The notes under the pieces: generated by a model | Told to the model about the DNA's origin: nothing | Databases searched by the model: none | Seen by the model: only the letters and a program-made list of their open reading frames with translations | Origin: Streptomyces sp. HUAS ZL42 | GTDB taxonomy: Bacteria; Actinomycetota; Actinomycetes; Streptomycetales; Streptomycetaceae | Assembly: GCF_040782645.1 (NCBI RefSeq) | Contig: NZ_CP160403.1 | Coordinates: 6,235,001-6,299,000, forward strand | Direction of reading: 5' to 3' | Length of the DNA: 64,000 nucleotides | Shown: in pieces, positions 48,001 through 56,074 of the stretch | Layout of the letters: each line of letters begins with the position of its first letter | Position numbering within the stretch: position 1 is the first letter of the stretch | Program-made: the position numbers and the translations under genes

Positions 48001-49155
48001 GAGGTCACCTCGCTGGGGCTCGTGCAGATGACCCGCAAGCGGGTCGGGCAGGGCCTGCTGGAGTCCTTCTCCGAGACCTGCGTGCACTGCAACGGCCGCG
48101 GTGTCATCGTCCACATGGACCAGCCGGCGGCTCCCGGTGGCGGCAAGCGCAAGAAGCGCGGGCGCGGCGACGGGCATGTCCACGAGGCCGTGGCCGCGGA
48201 GATCGTCGAGCCCGTCGAGTCCGGTGTGACCGCGGAGGAGGAGGCCGAGACCGAGGCCGAGATCGTCGCCGAGGTCGCCGAGCCGGTCGCTCTGGCGGCC
48301 CCCGACTTCGCGCCGGACGAGGAGCTGTACAGCAGCGTCGCGGAGGCCGAGGCCGCCGCCACCCGCGGTCGGACCCGGCGCCGGGCGAGCCGTCGTGCGT
48401 CGGCTCCGGCGGGTGCGCCGAAGAGCGGGCCCGGGAGGCAGGCGGCCCCCGCCGAGGTGCCGACCGCTCAGGAGGTCACCGCCGAGGCGGAGGCCGAGCA
48501 GCCGGTGCAGCCGGAGGAGGCCGTCGTCGCGCAGGCCCAGCCGGCCGCCGTCGAGGACCCGGTCGTCGAGGCCCCGGCCGCCGAGGAGGCCGCGCCCAAG
48601 GGCCGTACGCGTCGTCGTGCGACCCGGAAGGTGTCCGCTCCGGCAGGTTCCCCCGCGGGGTCGGAGGCCGCCGTGGTGACGGTGTCCGAGTCCGCGGCGC
48701 AGGCGCCCGAGGCTCCGGTGGAGCAGCCCGCGGCCCAGCCGGAGCCCGTGGCGGAGGCGCCGGCCGAGAGTGCCGCCCCGGCCCGTCCGCGGCGCCGCGC
48801 CGTGCGCAAGGCCACCGCGCCCACCGCGTCCGAGGAGACGGCCGTCGTGGTCGTCCCGTCGGCGGAGGTGCCGGAGGCCCCCGCGGAGTCCGGTGCCGAG
48901 GCCGCGGAGTCCGCCGAGTCCGCCAGTGCCGAGGCCGCGGCTCCGGCCAAGAAGACGGCCGCCCGCAAGACGGCCAAGAAGGCCACCGCGAAGAAGGCCG
49001 CGACCAAGAAGACCGCGGCCAAGAAGACGGCGGCGAAGAAGGCCACGGCCAAGAAGGCGGCGAAGACCACCAAGGCGGCCGCGAAGTCGACGTCGAAGAA
49101 GACCGCGGCGGCGCAGCAGACGCTGCCGTCCGTCTCGGCCACGGCGGAGGACTGA
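45052..49155 (+). CDS. rne: Ribonuclease E/G
   Basis: 1,367 aa, the long streptomycete form. The catalytic core spans about residues 600-1015: S1-like segment with HYVNKEQSTSYVGNVYLGKV, 5' sensor and RNase H-like parts, metal ligands in DVNTGKFTG (about 907) and DFIDM (about 951), and the Zn-link CVHCNGRG (about 1010). Flanking arms are Ala/Glu/Arg-rich and carry copies of a motif RTRRRATRRxSAPAGAP: four plus one degenerate before the core and three after it. A C-terminal Lys/Ala tail (KKTAAKKTAAKKATAKKAAK) follows. It cleaves mRNA and rRNA precursors and is known in S. coelicolor to bind PNPase. It ends at a strong terminator. Confidence 0.96.
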   Translation: MLEPIEPTEGSELTTPSDTLPPRKRRRAASRPAGPPAATMAEGEEEKKTDESVEGFESLETPVVTAEVEETEEAEEIQEPEVAAAEAPAEEAAPAARTRRRATRRASAPAGAPVTAEAAETVVPAAAATEESAPAAEAPAEEAAPAARTRRRATRRTSAPSGAPVTAEAAESAETVVPTAEVAEVTEVAEIAEAAEASAGRTRRRATRRASAPAGAPKGAEIEQAAEAQVSAEPEPEPALTAAGEAEAPDSDDDAAPRRTRRRATRRVSAPAAGAAEETETAVPAAAQEETAETKVPAAVGAGAGEAEAAEAEGAAPRRRRRVARKAAAGFSEPPAQPVAPEAEEDQAPRRPARPAVAVFQAPVFTEPMFQTPERAAAAAAAEAAQEAPEPAEAEELPEEQSGSRRRRRRRGAGYGDEAEAAQVTEAAAEDENEEAEESAEDAGEGDESEDTGSRRRRRRGGRRRRRGESAETDAETGESLDAESEELAAEQAEQDAEDTAEQVEEDEEEGGADEAGGSSSSSRRRRRRRRRAGDTSVDTEPGDGDPERTVVKVREPRKAAEPSDEVQSIKGSTRLEAKKQRRREGREQGRRRVPIITEAEFLARREAVERVMVVRQNGDRTQIGVLEDGVLVEHYVNKEQSTSYVGNVYLGKVQNVLPSMEAAFIDIGKGRNAVLYAGEVNFEALGMANGPRRIESALKSGQSVLVQVTKDPIGHKGARLTSQVSLPGRYLVYVPEGSMTGISRKLPDTERARLKTILKKIVPEDAGVIVRTAAEGASEDELRRDVERLQAQWEDIRKKSKNGGSSNAPSLLYGEPDMTVRVVRDIFNEDFSKVVVSGEDAWETVHGYVSHVAPDLAERLSKWTSEVDVFATYRIDEQLAKALDRKVWLPSGGSLVIDRTEAMVVIDVNTGKFTGQGGNLEETVTRNNLEAAEEIVRQLRLRDLGGIIVIDFIDMVLESNRDLVLRRLLECLGRDRTKHQVAEVTSLGLVQMTRKRVGQGLLESFSETCVHCNGRGVIVHMDQPAAPGGGKRKKRGRGDGHVHEAVAAEIVEPVESGVTAEEEAETEAEIVAEVAEPVALAAPDFAPDEELYSSVAEAEAAATRGRTRRRASRRASAPAGAPKSGPGRQAAPAEVPTAQEVTAEAEAEQPVQPEEAVVAQAQPAAVEDPVVEAPAAEEAAPKGRTRRRATRKVSAPAGSPAGSEAAVVTVSESAAQAPEAPVEQPAAQPEPVAEAPAESAAPARPRRRAVRKATAPTASEETAVVVVPSAEVPEAPAESGAEAAESAESASAEAAAPAKKTAARKTAKKATAKKAATKKTAAKKTAAKKATAKKAAKTTKAAAKSTSKKTAAAQQTLPSVSATAED

Positions 49156-49187
49156 CCTGTCCCAGCCGTGGCGCGGCGCGCGTCACG

Positions 49188-49220
49188 AAGCGCGGGACAC
49201 CGTACAGGTGTCCCGCGCTT
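49188..49220 (+). terminator. Intrinsic terminator of rne
   Basis: 14-bp perfect stem AAGCGCGGGACACC (49188-49201) with its complement (49207-49220), loop GTACA, followed by TTTT. One of the few U-tract terminators in the window; it isolates rne from the glycan cluster. Confidence 0.95.
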
Positions 49221-49222
49221 TT

Positions 49223-49650
49223 GCTCATTCCCGGATGTTCACCCTCATTTCCGCAGCGTGTCGCCTTGGCTTTGTCGATCAGTCACTCTGTGTGCCACCT
49301 GTGATCGACCACACGCCGAGCGGAGTGTTCGCTGCGGTAACTCTGAGGAAAATCCACAGCCATGTGCTGGTAACGTTGCTTCGGTCCTGGCTTCTGATGG
49401 CAGCTTCCGATGGCGTCGGCAAGCCATGGATCCAGCCGATGAGCACGACCGGTCGTCAAGCCCGGAGAATACGGCTGACTTCCCGCAAGAGATCTTCTGG
49501 GGGGCGAGGTCTCTCGCGAAAAGCCGTTCGCCGCCGACAGGCACTGGCGAACTTCAGGGTGGCGGACGTGCTGCGCTCGACACACCGTCCCTTCCCGACC
49601 CTTGCTGTACGAGGTGCGCCCAAGAGGTCGCCGAAGAGAGGGGGATGTCG
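49223..49650 (+). promoter_or_regulatory. Leader/promoter region of the glycan cluster
   Basis: About 430 bp with lower G+C than the neighbouring genes and no coding frame I would support. It contains two candidate operators: an 8-bp inverted repeat GTCGATCA (49274-49281) / TGATCGAC (49302-49309), and GTTCGCC (49526-49532) / GGCGAAC (49546-49552), the latter with ClgR-like half sites but a spacing too wide for the consensus. Promoter hexamers are not clear. Confidence 0.45.
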
Positions 49651-50766
49651 ATGACAGACGCCCATGAATTCATACCGGCCGCCAAACCTGTGATCGGCGA
49701 GGAGGAGATCGAGGCAGCGGTACGGGTACTGCGCAGCGGCATGGTCGTACAAGGCCCCGAGGTGGCCGCCTTCGAGGCGGAGTTCTCGGAGCTGGTGGAC
49801 GGCCGTCACTGTGTCGCGGTCAACTCCGGCACCTCCGCGCTGCACATGACCCTCCTCGCCCTCGGCGTCGGCCCCGGTGACGAGGTCATCGTGCCGTCGT
49901 TCTCCTTCGCGGCCTCCGCCAACGCCGTGCGGCTCGTCGGTGCCGACGTGGTCTTCGCCGACATCGAGCCCGACACCTTCTGTCTGGACCCGGCGGCCGT
50001 CGAGGCGGCCCTCACGCCGCGCACCGCGGCGATCATGCCGGTCCACCTGTACGGCCACCCGGCCGCCATGGACAAGATCATGGCGATCGCCGGCCGGCAC
50101 GGGCTGGCCGTGGTGGAGGACGCCTGCCAGGCGCACGCGGCCGCGCTGCACGGCACGCCGGTCGGCGCCTTCGGCTCTGCGGGCACGTTCAGCTTCTACC
50201 CGACCAAGAACATGCACAGCCTCGAGGGCGGCATGGTCACCACCGGGGACGCGGAGCTCGCCCGCACCCTGCGCCTGCTGCGCAACCAGGGCATGGAGAA
50301 GCGCTACGCCAACGAGATCGTCGGCGCCAACGTCCGTATGACGGACGTGTCCGCCGCGATCGGCCGGGTCCAGCAGGCCAAGCTCGCCGGCTGGACCGAG
50401 CGGCGCATCGCCAACGCCGCGTACCTGACGGAGCACATCAGCGCGCCGAACGTGGTCACGCCCCGGGTCGCCGAGGGTGCACGCCACGTCTACCATCAGT
50501 ACACCGTCCGGGTTCCGGGTGACCGGGACGCCGCGATGGCGCGCCTCAGTGAGGCGGGCATCGGCAACGCGGTCTACTACCCGACGCCGATCCACCGGTT
50601 GAAGCCGTACTGGGAGCCCGACCAGAAGGCCGGCCGCACGTGGGAGCTGCCGGAGACGGAGCGCGCGGCCGCGGAGGTCGTGTCGCTGCCCGTTCACCCG
50701 GCGCTTTCCGCGCAGGATCTGGAGCGCATCGTGACCGCTGTGAACGCGCTGGGGGAGCACCTGTGA
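49651..50766 (+). CDS. PLP-dependent sugar aminotransferase (DegT/DnrJ/EryC1/StrS; WbpE-like)
   Basis: 371 aa from ATG 49651 (GGGGG six nt upstream); ATG 49645 is in frame but has no spacing to the ribosome-binding site. It begins FIPAAKPVIGEEEIEAAVRV and has the phosphate-binding SGTSALHM and the PLP lysine in FYPTKNMHSLEGGMV (about residue 186). The sequence style is that of aminotransferases acting on 3-keto or 4-keto UDP-sugars. With a neighbouring 3-dehydrogenase (GTGA overlap), the likely substrate is UDP-2-acetamido-3-oxo-glucuronate. First gene of the cluster. Confidence 0.9.
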   Translation: MTDAHEFIPAAKPVIGEEEIEAAVRVLRSGMVVQGPEVAAFEAEFSELVDGRHCVAVNSGTSALHMTLLALGVGPGDEVIVPSFSFAASANAVRLVGADVVFADIEPDTFCLDPAAVEAALTPRTAAIMPVHLYGHPAAMDKIMAIAGRHGLAVVEDACQAHAAALHGTPVGAFGSAGTFSFYPTKNMHSLEGGMVTTGDAELARTLRLLRNQGMEKRYANEIVGANVRMTDVSAAIGRVQQAKLAGWTERRIANAAYLTEHISAPNVVTPRVAEGARHVYHQYTVRVPGDRDAAMARLSEAGIGNAVYYPTPIHRLKPYWEPDQKAGRTWELPETERAAAEVVSLPVHPALSAQDLERIVTAVNALGEHL

Positions 50767-51782
50767 CCACGGGGACATCGCTGCGGGCCGGACTCGTCGG
50801 CCTCGGTTCCATGGGACGCCACCACGCGCGCGTCCTGGCCGGCCTGGAGGGCGTCGACTTCGTCGGCGTCGTCGACCCGATGGGGGACAAGCACGGTGCC
50901 GCGCAGGGCTCGCCCGTCCTGAACACCGTCGAAGAGCTCGTCGCGCTCGGCATCGACTACGCCGTCGTCGCCTGCCCCACCGCGCTGCACGAGCAGGTGG
51001 GCCTGCAGCTCGCCGAGGCCGGAGTCTGCGCGCTGGTCGAGAAGCCGGTCGCCGACACGGTGGAGGGCGCCCGCCGCCTGGTGGAGGCCTTCGAGTCGCG
51101 CGGACTGGTGGCCGGTGTCGGCCACATCGAGCGGTGCAACCCGGCACTGCGCTCGCTGCGCGCCCGGCTGGAGGCCGGTGAGCTCGGTGACGTCTACCAG
51201 GTCGTCACCCGCCGCCAGGGTCCCTTCCCGCACCGCATCGCCGACGTCGGCGTCGTCAAGGACCTCGCCACCCACGACATCGACCTCACCGGCTGGGTGA
51301 CGGGACGCAAGTACGTGTCCATCGCCGCCCACACCGTCTCCAAGAGCGGTCGCCAGCACGAGGACATGGTCTCCGCGGTGGGCCGCCTCGACGACGGGAC
51401 CATGGTCAACCACCTGGTCAACTGGCTCAGCCCGCTCAAGGAGCGCTTCACCTCGGTCACCGGCGAGCGCGGCTGCTTCATCGCCGACACCCTCACCGCG
51501 GACCTGACGTTCCACTCCAACGCCGCGGTGGCGACCGAGTGGGAGGCCCTGCAGGCCTTCCGCGGTGTCTCCGAGGGCGACATGATCCGCTACGCCATCC
51601 CGAAGCGCGAGCCGCTCCTCGTCGAACACGAGCTGTTCCGGGACGCGGTGCTCGGCAAGCCCGCCGACATCTGCACCCTGCGCCAGGGAATGCGAACGGT
51701 GGAGGTGGCGGCGGCGGTGCTGGAGTCGGCGGCCGCAGGGACGTCCCTGCGCTTCGACGACATCGGCAGTGGAACCGCCTGA
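50763..51782 (+). CDS. Gfo/Idh/MocA oxidoreductase (WlbA/WbpB-like UDP-sugar 3-dehydrogenase)
   Basis: 339 aa; GTG overlaps the TGA of the aminotransferase gene. The NAD-binding Rossmann motif is GLVGLGSMGRHHARV, the catalytic EKP motif lies in ALVEKPVADTVEGA, and the C-terminal domain has GHIERCNPALRSL, GPFPHRIADVGVVKDLATHD and NWLSPLKERFTSVTGERG, all characteristic of the UDP-GlcNAcA 3-dehydrogenase branch. It oxidises C3 of the UDP-uronic acid before transamination. The adjacent aminotransferase and distant acetyltransferase complete the step series. Confidence 0.88.
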   Translation: MTTGTSLRAGLVGLGSMGRHHARVLAGLEGVDFVGVVDPMGDKHGAAQGSPVLNTVEELVALGIDYAVVACPTALHEQVGLQLAEAGVCALVEKPVADTVEGARRLVEAFESRGLVAGVGHIERCNPALRSLRARLEAGELGDVYQVVTRRQGPFPHRIADVGVVKDLATHDIDLTGWVTGRKYVSIAAHTVSKSGRQHEDMVSAVGRLDDGTMVNHLVNWLSPLKERFTSVTGERGCFIADTLTADLTFHSNAAVATEWEALQAFRGVSEGDMIRYAIPKREPLLVEHELFRDAVLGKPADICTLRQGMRTVEVAAAVLESAAAGTSLRFDDIGSGTA

Positions 51783-51881
51783 CACCTGCCCGGCGTGTCC
51801 CTCACCGCTCGTCCCCGGTTCCGCGCAGATCGTGGAACCGGGGACGCCGAACTCCTGTCTTCCACCAAGAGGAACTTGTAG

Positions 51882-54470
51882 ATGGAATCCCCTGGCCGCC
51901 GGCCGCGCCTCGCCGTGATTGTCGCCAACGGCATCACCGGCGACTCCCGCGTACAGAAGACCGCTGTCGCCGCGGCGCGGGACGGGTGGGACGTGACCCT
52001 GATCGGCAGGAGCGACGGCAAGCGCGTCCAGCGCTCGAAGATGGGTCCGATCCAGGTGATCCGTGTCCCGGTCGGCACGGAGTTCCTGCGCGAGGTGAAC
52101 GCCCGCAAGGCCCACCCGCTGCGGGCCGCGGCCACCCAGTTCCGCATCCAGGACCCGGCGGCCCTGAAGCGTTACACCGCGAGCTACCGGGCGTGGGTCC
52201 GTCAGAAGTCCGCCGAGAGCAGCTGGGCGGGCACCCCGCGCCGGGCCTCCATCAAGGCGGCGCTGCGCGCCCGCCGGTCCGTGCACCGCCTGCGGGTCAG
52301 GGCGTTCAAGTGGGAGCAGCGCCGGCGGCCCACGGACCCGGCCCCGGTGCGGGACTGGCGTCGTGACTGGCCCCAGGTGGTCGATCTCGACCTCGCCTTC
52401 GGGCCGGTGATCGAGGAACTCGAGCCGGACGTCATCCACGCCAACGACGTGACGATGATCGCCACGGCCGCGCAGAGCGCCGCCCGGCTGCGCGCCAGGG
52501 GTCACAAGTGCGCATGGCTGTACGACGCGCACGAGTACATCAAGGGTGTGGAGTGGCCCAACGCCCGCCAGGCGTACGCGCTGCCCGCCGTGGAGGCCGA
52601 GTTCATCGGCCGCGCCGACGCGGTCGTCACCGTCTCCCCGCAGATGGCGGAGCTGCTCGCAGGCGACCACAAGCTGAAGGAACTGCCCCTGGTGGTGGGC
52701 AACTCGCCGGTCCGCGAGGTGATCGGCGGCGGCAGGTCGACCTCGTCGGTGCGTGAGGCCTGCGGCCTCGGCCCCGAGGTGCCGCTGATGGTGTATTCGG
52801 GCTGGATCGGCCGGGAGCGCGGTGTCGACGCCGTCATCGACGGTCTGCCCGACCTGCCCGGCTTCCACCTCGCCCTGGTGCACGGCCGGATGACGCCGCT
52901 GCTGGAGGAACTGCTCGCGCAGGCCGAGACCCTCGGTGTGCGGGACCGTGTCCACCTGGTGCCGTACGTGCCGCAGCACGAGGTCGCCGACTACCTCTCC
53001 TCCGCCGACCTCGGCCTCACGCCCTTCAAGCGCGTCCCCAACTGCGAGGTGTCGCTGCCGACGAAGGTCTCCGAGTACCTGCAGGCGGGGCTGCCGCTGG
53101 TCACCAGCGACGTGAAGGTCATCAAGGCGTACGTCGAGGAGCACGGCCTCGGCGAGGTGTGGACCTGGGACGACCCCAAGACGTTCGCGAAGGCCGCCGC
53201 ACGGGCCATGGAGAACCGCGACAAGCATGCCGCGGCCATTACCGAGGACGTCCTGACGGACCTGTCCTGGGAGGCCCAGAGCGGCAAGCTGCTGAAGCTG
53301 TACCGCGAGCTGTCGCAGAAGACCCCGCCCGGCCCGCGGCCCGAGGTGTCCTGGACCGTCCAGGAGACCCCCGACGCCGTCCGGACCGTGGAGATCACGG
53401 ACGGCGACGGCCAGCCGACGTGGAAGAAGCTCGGCGAGACCCGCATCCGGCTGGGCCTCGGTCCCGCCAACTACGCGGGCCAGGGCGCCGCGTACGCCCA
53501 GGCGATCACGCGCCTCAACCCGGACGTGTCCGTCGAGGTCGTGATGAACAAGCGCCCGGAGTCCTTCGACTACCCGGCCGACGTGTACGTCGACGCGACC
53601 CGGCTGCGTGAACTCGCCGTCCAGTTCCAGCAGGTGGAACGGATCGTCGGCCGCTACACGCACCTGCTGGTCGACGCGTTCATGCCGGTCTTCGGCTACC
53701 TCAACGGCTCGTCCATCGCCGGTGACCTCGACGCGCTGAAGCAGGCCCGGATCAAGGTCGCGCTGCTCGCTCACGGCAGCGACATCCGTCACCCCGAGAA
53801 CCACATGGCGCGCCACCCCTTCTCGCTCTTCCACGACGCCCCCGAGGGCGTCGTGGACAAGCTCCAGGACAAGGCCGAGCTGAACAAGCGGATCGCCATG
53901 GAGGCCGGTCTGCCGCTGTACGTCACCACGCCGGACCTCCTGGAGGACCTGCCGTCCGCGAAGTGGGCGCCGCTGGTGGTGGACGTGGCCGCCTGGGCCA
54001 CGGACCGTCCGGTGATGGAACGGAAGCGCCCGCTGGTGCTCCACGCACCGTCCAAGCGGTGGACCAAGGGCACCGACCGGATCATGCCGGTACTCACCGA
54101 GCTCCACGACCAGGGGCTCATCGAGTTCAGGCTTGCGGAAGGCATCCCGTGGGCCGAGATGCGCGAGCTGGTGCAGAGCTGCGATCTCGTGCTCGACCAG
54201 TTCACCACCGGGAGCTACGGCACCTTCGCCGTCGAGGCGATGGCGGCGGGCAAGCCCGTCGTCGCCTACATCAGCGACGGTGTGAAGGCGGCGACGGACG
54301 GCGCGCTGCCGATTCTCGGCGCCACCCCCGACACCCTGCGCGAGGTTGTGCAGTCTCTCGTCGACGACCGCGAGGGCACGGCCCGCATCGGCCGGCAGTC
54401 CGTCGAGTTCGCCCGCACCTACCACGACGGGTCCTGGACCGCGCAGGTCCTGAGCGATTTCCTGAAGTGA
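51882..54470 (+). CDS. Two-headed GT-B glycosyltransferase
   Basis: 862 aa. Residues 1-470 form one GT4-like unit (AVIVANGITGDSRVQKTAVA, DVIHANDVTMIATAA, LMVYSGWIGRERGVDAVIDG, acceptor/donor motif VSEYLQAGLPLVTSD). Residues 490-862 form a second GT-B-like unit with RIRLGLGPANYAGQGAAYAQ, ALLAHGSDIRHPE, VLHAPSKRWTKGTDRIMPVL and a donor-site segment GSYGTFAVEAMAAGKPVVAY. Two complete domains in one chain suggest it adds two successive sugars. The first half is paralogous to the next gene. ATG 51882 with AGGA 9 nt upstream. Confidence 0.9.
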   Translation: MESPGRRPRLAVIVANGITGDSRVQKTAVAAARDGWDVTLIGRSDGKRVQRSKMGPIQVIRVPVGTEFLREVNARKAHPLRAAATQFRIQDPAALKRYTASYRAWVRQKSAESSWAGTPRRASIKAALRARRSVHRLRVRAFKWEQRRRPTDPAPVRDWRRDWPQVVDLDLAFGPVIEELEPDVIHANDVTMIATAAQSAARLRARGHKCAWLYDAHEYIKGVEWPNARQAYALPAVEAEFIGRADAVVTVSPQMAELLAGDHKLKELPLVVGNSPVREVIGGGRSTSSVREACGLGPEVPLMVYSGWIGRERGVDAVIDGLPDLPGFHLALVHGRMTPLLEELLAQAETLGVRDRVHLVPYVPQHEVADYLSSADLGLTPFKRVPNCEVSLPTKVSEYLQAGLPLVTSDVKVIKAYVEEHGLGEVWTWDDPKTFAKAAARAMENRDKHAAAITEDVLTDLSWEAQSGKLLKLYRELSQKTPPGPRPEVSWTVQETPDAVRTVEITDGDGQPTWKKLGETRIRLGLGPANYAGQGAAYAQAITRLNPDVSVEVVMNKRPESFDYPADVYVDATRLRELAVQFQQVERIVGRYTHLLVDAFMPVFGYLNGSSIAGDLDALKQARIKVALLAHGSDIRHPENHMARHPFSLFHDAPEGVVDKLQDKAELNKRIAMEAGLPLYVTTPDLLEDLPSAKWAPLVVDVAAWATDRPVMERKRPLVLHAPSKRWTKGTDRIMPVLTELHDQGLIEFRLAEGIPWAEMRELVQSCDLVLDQFTTGSYGTFAVEAMAAGKPVVAYISDGVKAATDGALPILGATPDTLREVVQSLVDDREGTARIGRQSVEFARTYHDGSWTAQVLSDFLK

Positions 54471-54490
54471 CCGGTTCAGAAAGGCTGTTC

Positions 54491-56074
54491 ATGGAAGCGC
54501 AGAGTGCCGACGCACCCCGCCCCGTCAAGGGCCGCGTCGTCATGCTGGTCGACAACAAGGTCGACGGCGACTCGCGAGTGCAGAAGGCCGCCGAGTCCGC
54601 CGCGGCCGCCGGGTGGGACGTGGTGCTGCTCGGCCTCGTCCGCTCCGGCAACGGCCGCACCTGGAAGCTCGGTGACGCCGAGGTCCGGCTGCTGCCGCTG
54701 AAGACGCCCCTGGCGAAGCGGCACGCCGAGCGGCACCGCTCGCTGCTGCGCCGTCCGTTCGCCTACCCGCCGGGGCCGATGGCCGCCTACCGCCGCCAGT
54801 GGGTCAAGGCCTGGCGGGCGGACGTGGCCACCCGCCGGGCGGCGCTGAAGGTGGCGCCCCAGGCTGTCGGCTCGCCCGTGTTCCGGAAGGCCGAGAAGGC
54901 CCGCCTCGCGGTGGCCGGCCCGGTCTCCAGGTTCATGCAGAAGTGGGTCGGGTTCCGCGCACGCCAGAGCAGCCAGGCGCAGAAGGCGGGCCGCGCCCTG
55001 CGCGGGCCGGTCGACCGTGCCTTCACCGCCGGCTGGACGGCCCTCAAGGGCAATCGCGCCTGGCGCCGCCTCGAACCGGTGCTGTGGGACTACGAACTGA
55101 CCTACGGCAAGGAGATCGACGCCCTCGAGCCCGATCTCATCCACGCCAACGACTTCCGGATGCTCGGTGTCGGCGCCCGCGCGGCCGTCCGCGCACGTGC
55201 CAAGGGCCGCACCGTCAAGCTGGTGTGGGACGCCCACGAGTTCTTGCCCGGGGTGCGCCCCTGGGAGGACAACGCCCACTGGATTCCCGGCAACACCGCG
55301 CACGAGAGCGAGTACGCCCCGTTCGCCGACGCCGTGGTCACCGTCTCCGAGGGCCTGGCCGACCTGCTGCGCGAGCGCCACGGCCTCAAGGAGCAGCCGA
55401 CCGTCGTGCTCAACGCCCCCGACCGTCCCGTCGAGCGGGACCAGGCGATCGAGGACGGCGAACCGGAGCCGGACCTGCGCGAGCTGTGCGGCATCGGACC
55501 GGACGTACCCCTCGTCGTCTACAGCGGCTCGCCCGGCCCGCAGCGCGGCCTCGGCGACATGGTGGAGGCCCTGCCGAAGCTGGACGGCGTCCACATGGCG
55601 TTCGTCGTCCCCGCGCCCGCGGCCGCCTACATCCAGGGCCTGCTCGGCCGCGCCCAGGAACTCGGCGTCGGCGACCGGCTGCACGCCGTCCCGTACGTCA
55701 AGCACTGGCAGGTGGTCCGCTTCCTGTCCGCGGCGAACGTGGGCTGCATCCCGATCCACCACTGGCCCAACCACGAGATCGCCCTCATCACCAAGTTCTT
55801 CGAGTACTCGCACGCCCGGCTGCCGCTGGTGGTGAGCGATGTGAAGACCATGTCCGAGGTGACCCGCGCCACGGGCCAGGGCGAGGTCTGCCGGGCCGAG
55901 GACGTCGACGACCTCGTACGCGCGATCAAGGCCGTGCTGGCCGAGCCCGACAAGTACACGGCGGCCTACGACAAGCCCGGTCTGCTCGACACCTGGACCT
56001 GGGAGGCACAGGCCGAGGTCCTGGACGGGCTCTACACCCGTCTCGTCTCCAGATCACCGAAGGTGGGCTCATGA
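54491..56074 (+). CDS. GT4-like glycosyltransferase
   Basis: 527 aa from ATG 54491 (AAAGG seven nt upstream); GTG 54467 overlapping the previous stop is a possible longer start. The N-terminal RVVMLVDNKVDGDSRVQKAA, the middle LIHANDFRMLGVGARAA, DAHEFLPGVRPW and LVVYSGSPGPQRGLGDMVEA, and the donor-side FEYSHARLPLVVSDVKTM run parallel to the first half of the 51882 protein, so the two arose by duplication. An inserted basic helical region (about 80-190) is peculiar to this pair. The stop overlaps the next start (ATGA). Confidence 0.9.
   Translation: MEAQSADAPRPVKGRVVMLVDNKVDGDSRVQKAAESAAAAGWDVVLLGLVRSGNGRTWKLGDAEVRLLPLKTPLAKRHAERHRSLLRRPFAYPPGPMAAYRRQWVKAWRADVATRRAALKVAPQAVGSPVFRKAEKARLAVAGPVSRFMQKWVGFRARQSSQAQKAGRALRGPVDRAFTAGWTALKGNRAWRRLEPVLWDYELTYGKEIDALEPDLIHANDFRMLGVGARAAVRARAKGRTVKLVWDAHEFLPGVRPWEDNAHWIPGNTAHESEYAPFADAVVTVSEGLADLLRERHGLKEQPTVVLNAPDRPVERDQAIEDGEPEPDLRELCGIGPDVPLVVYSGSPGPQRGLGDMVEALPKLDGVHMAFVVPAPAAAYIQGLLGRAQELGVGDRLHAVPYVKHWQVVRFLSAANVGCIPIHHWPNHEIALITKFFEYSHARLPLVVSDVKTMSEVTRATGQGEVCRAEDVDDLVRAIKAVLAEPDKYTAAYDKPGLLDTWTWEAQAEVLDGLYTRLVSRSPKVGS

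Noticed and set aside
44410..48183. Very long minus-strand open frame (1,257 codons) opposite rne
   Set aside because: It mirrors the rne codons; the product is low-complexity Leu/Gly/Asp/Val-rich with no domain, as expected from antisense of a GC-rich gene. The plus strand encodes a full RNase E.
49345..49365. DnaA-box-like AATCCACAG in the glycan leader
   Set aside because: A single imperfect match without clustering or origin genes is not meaningful.
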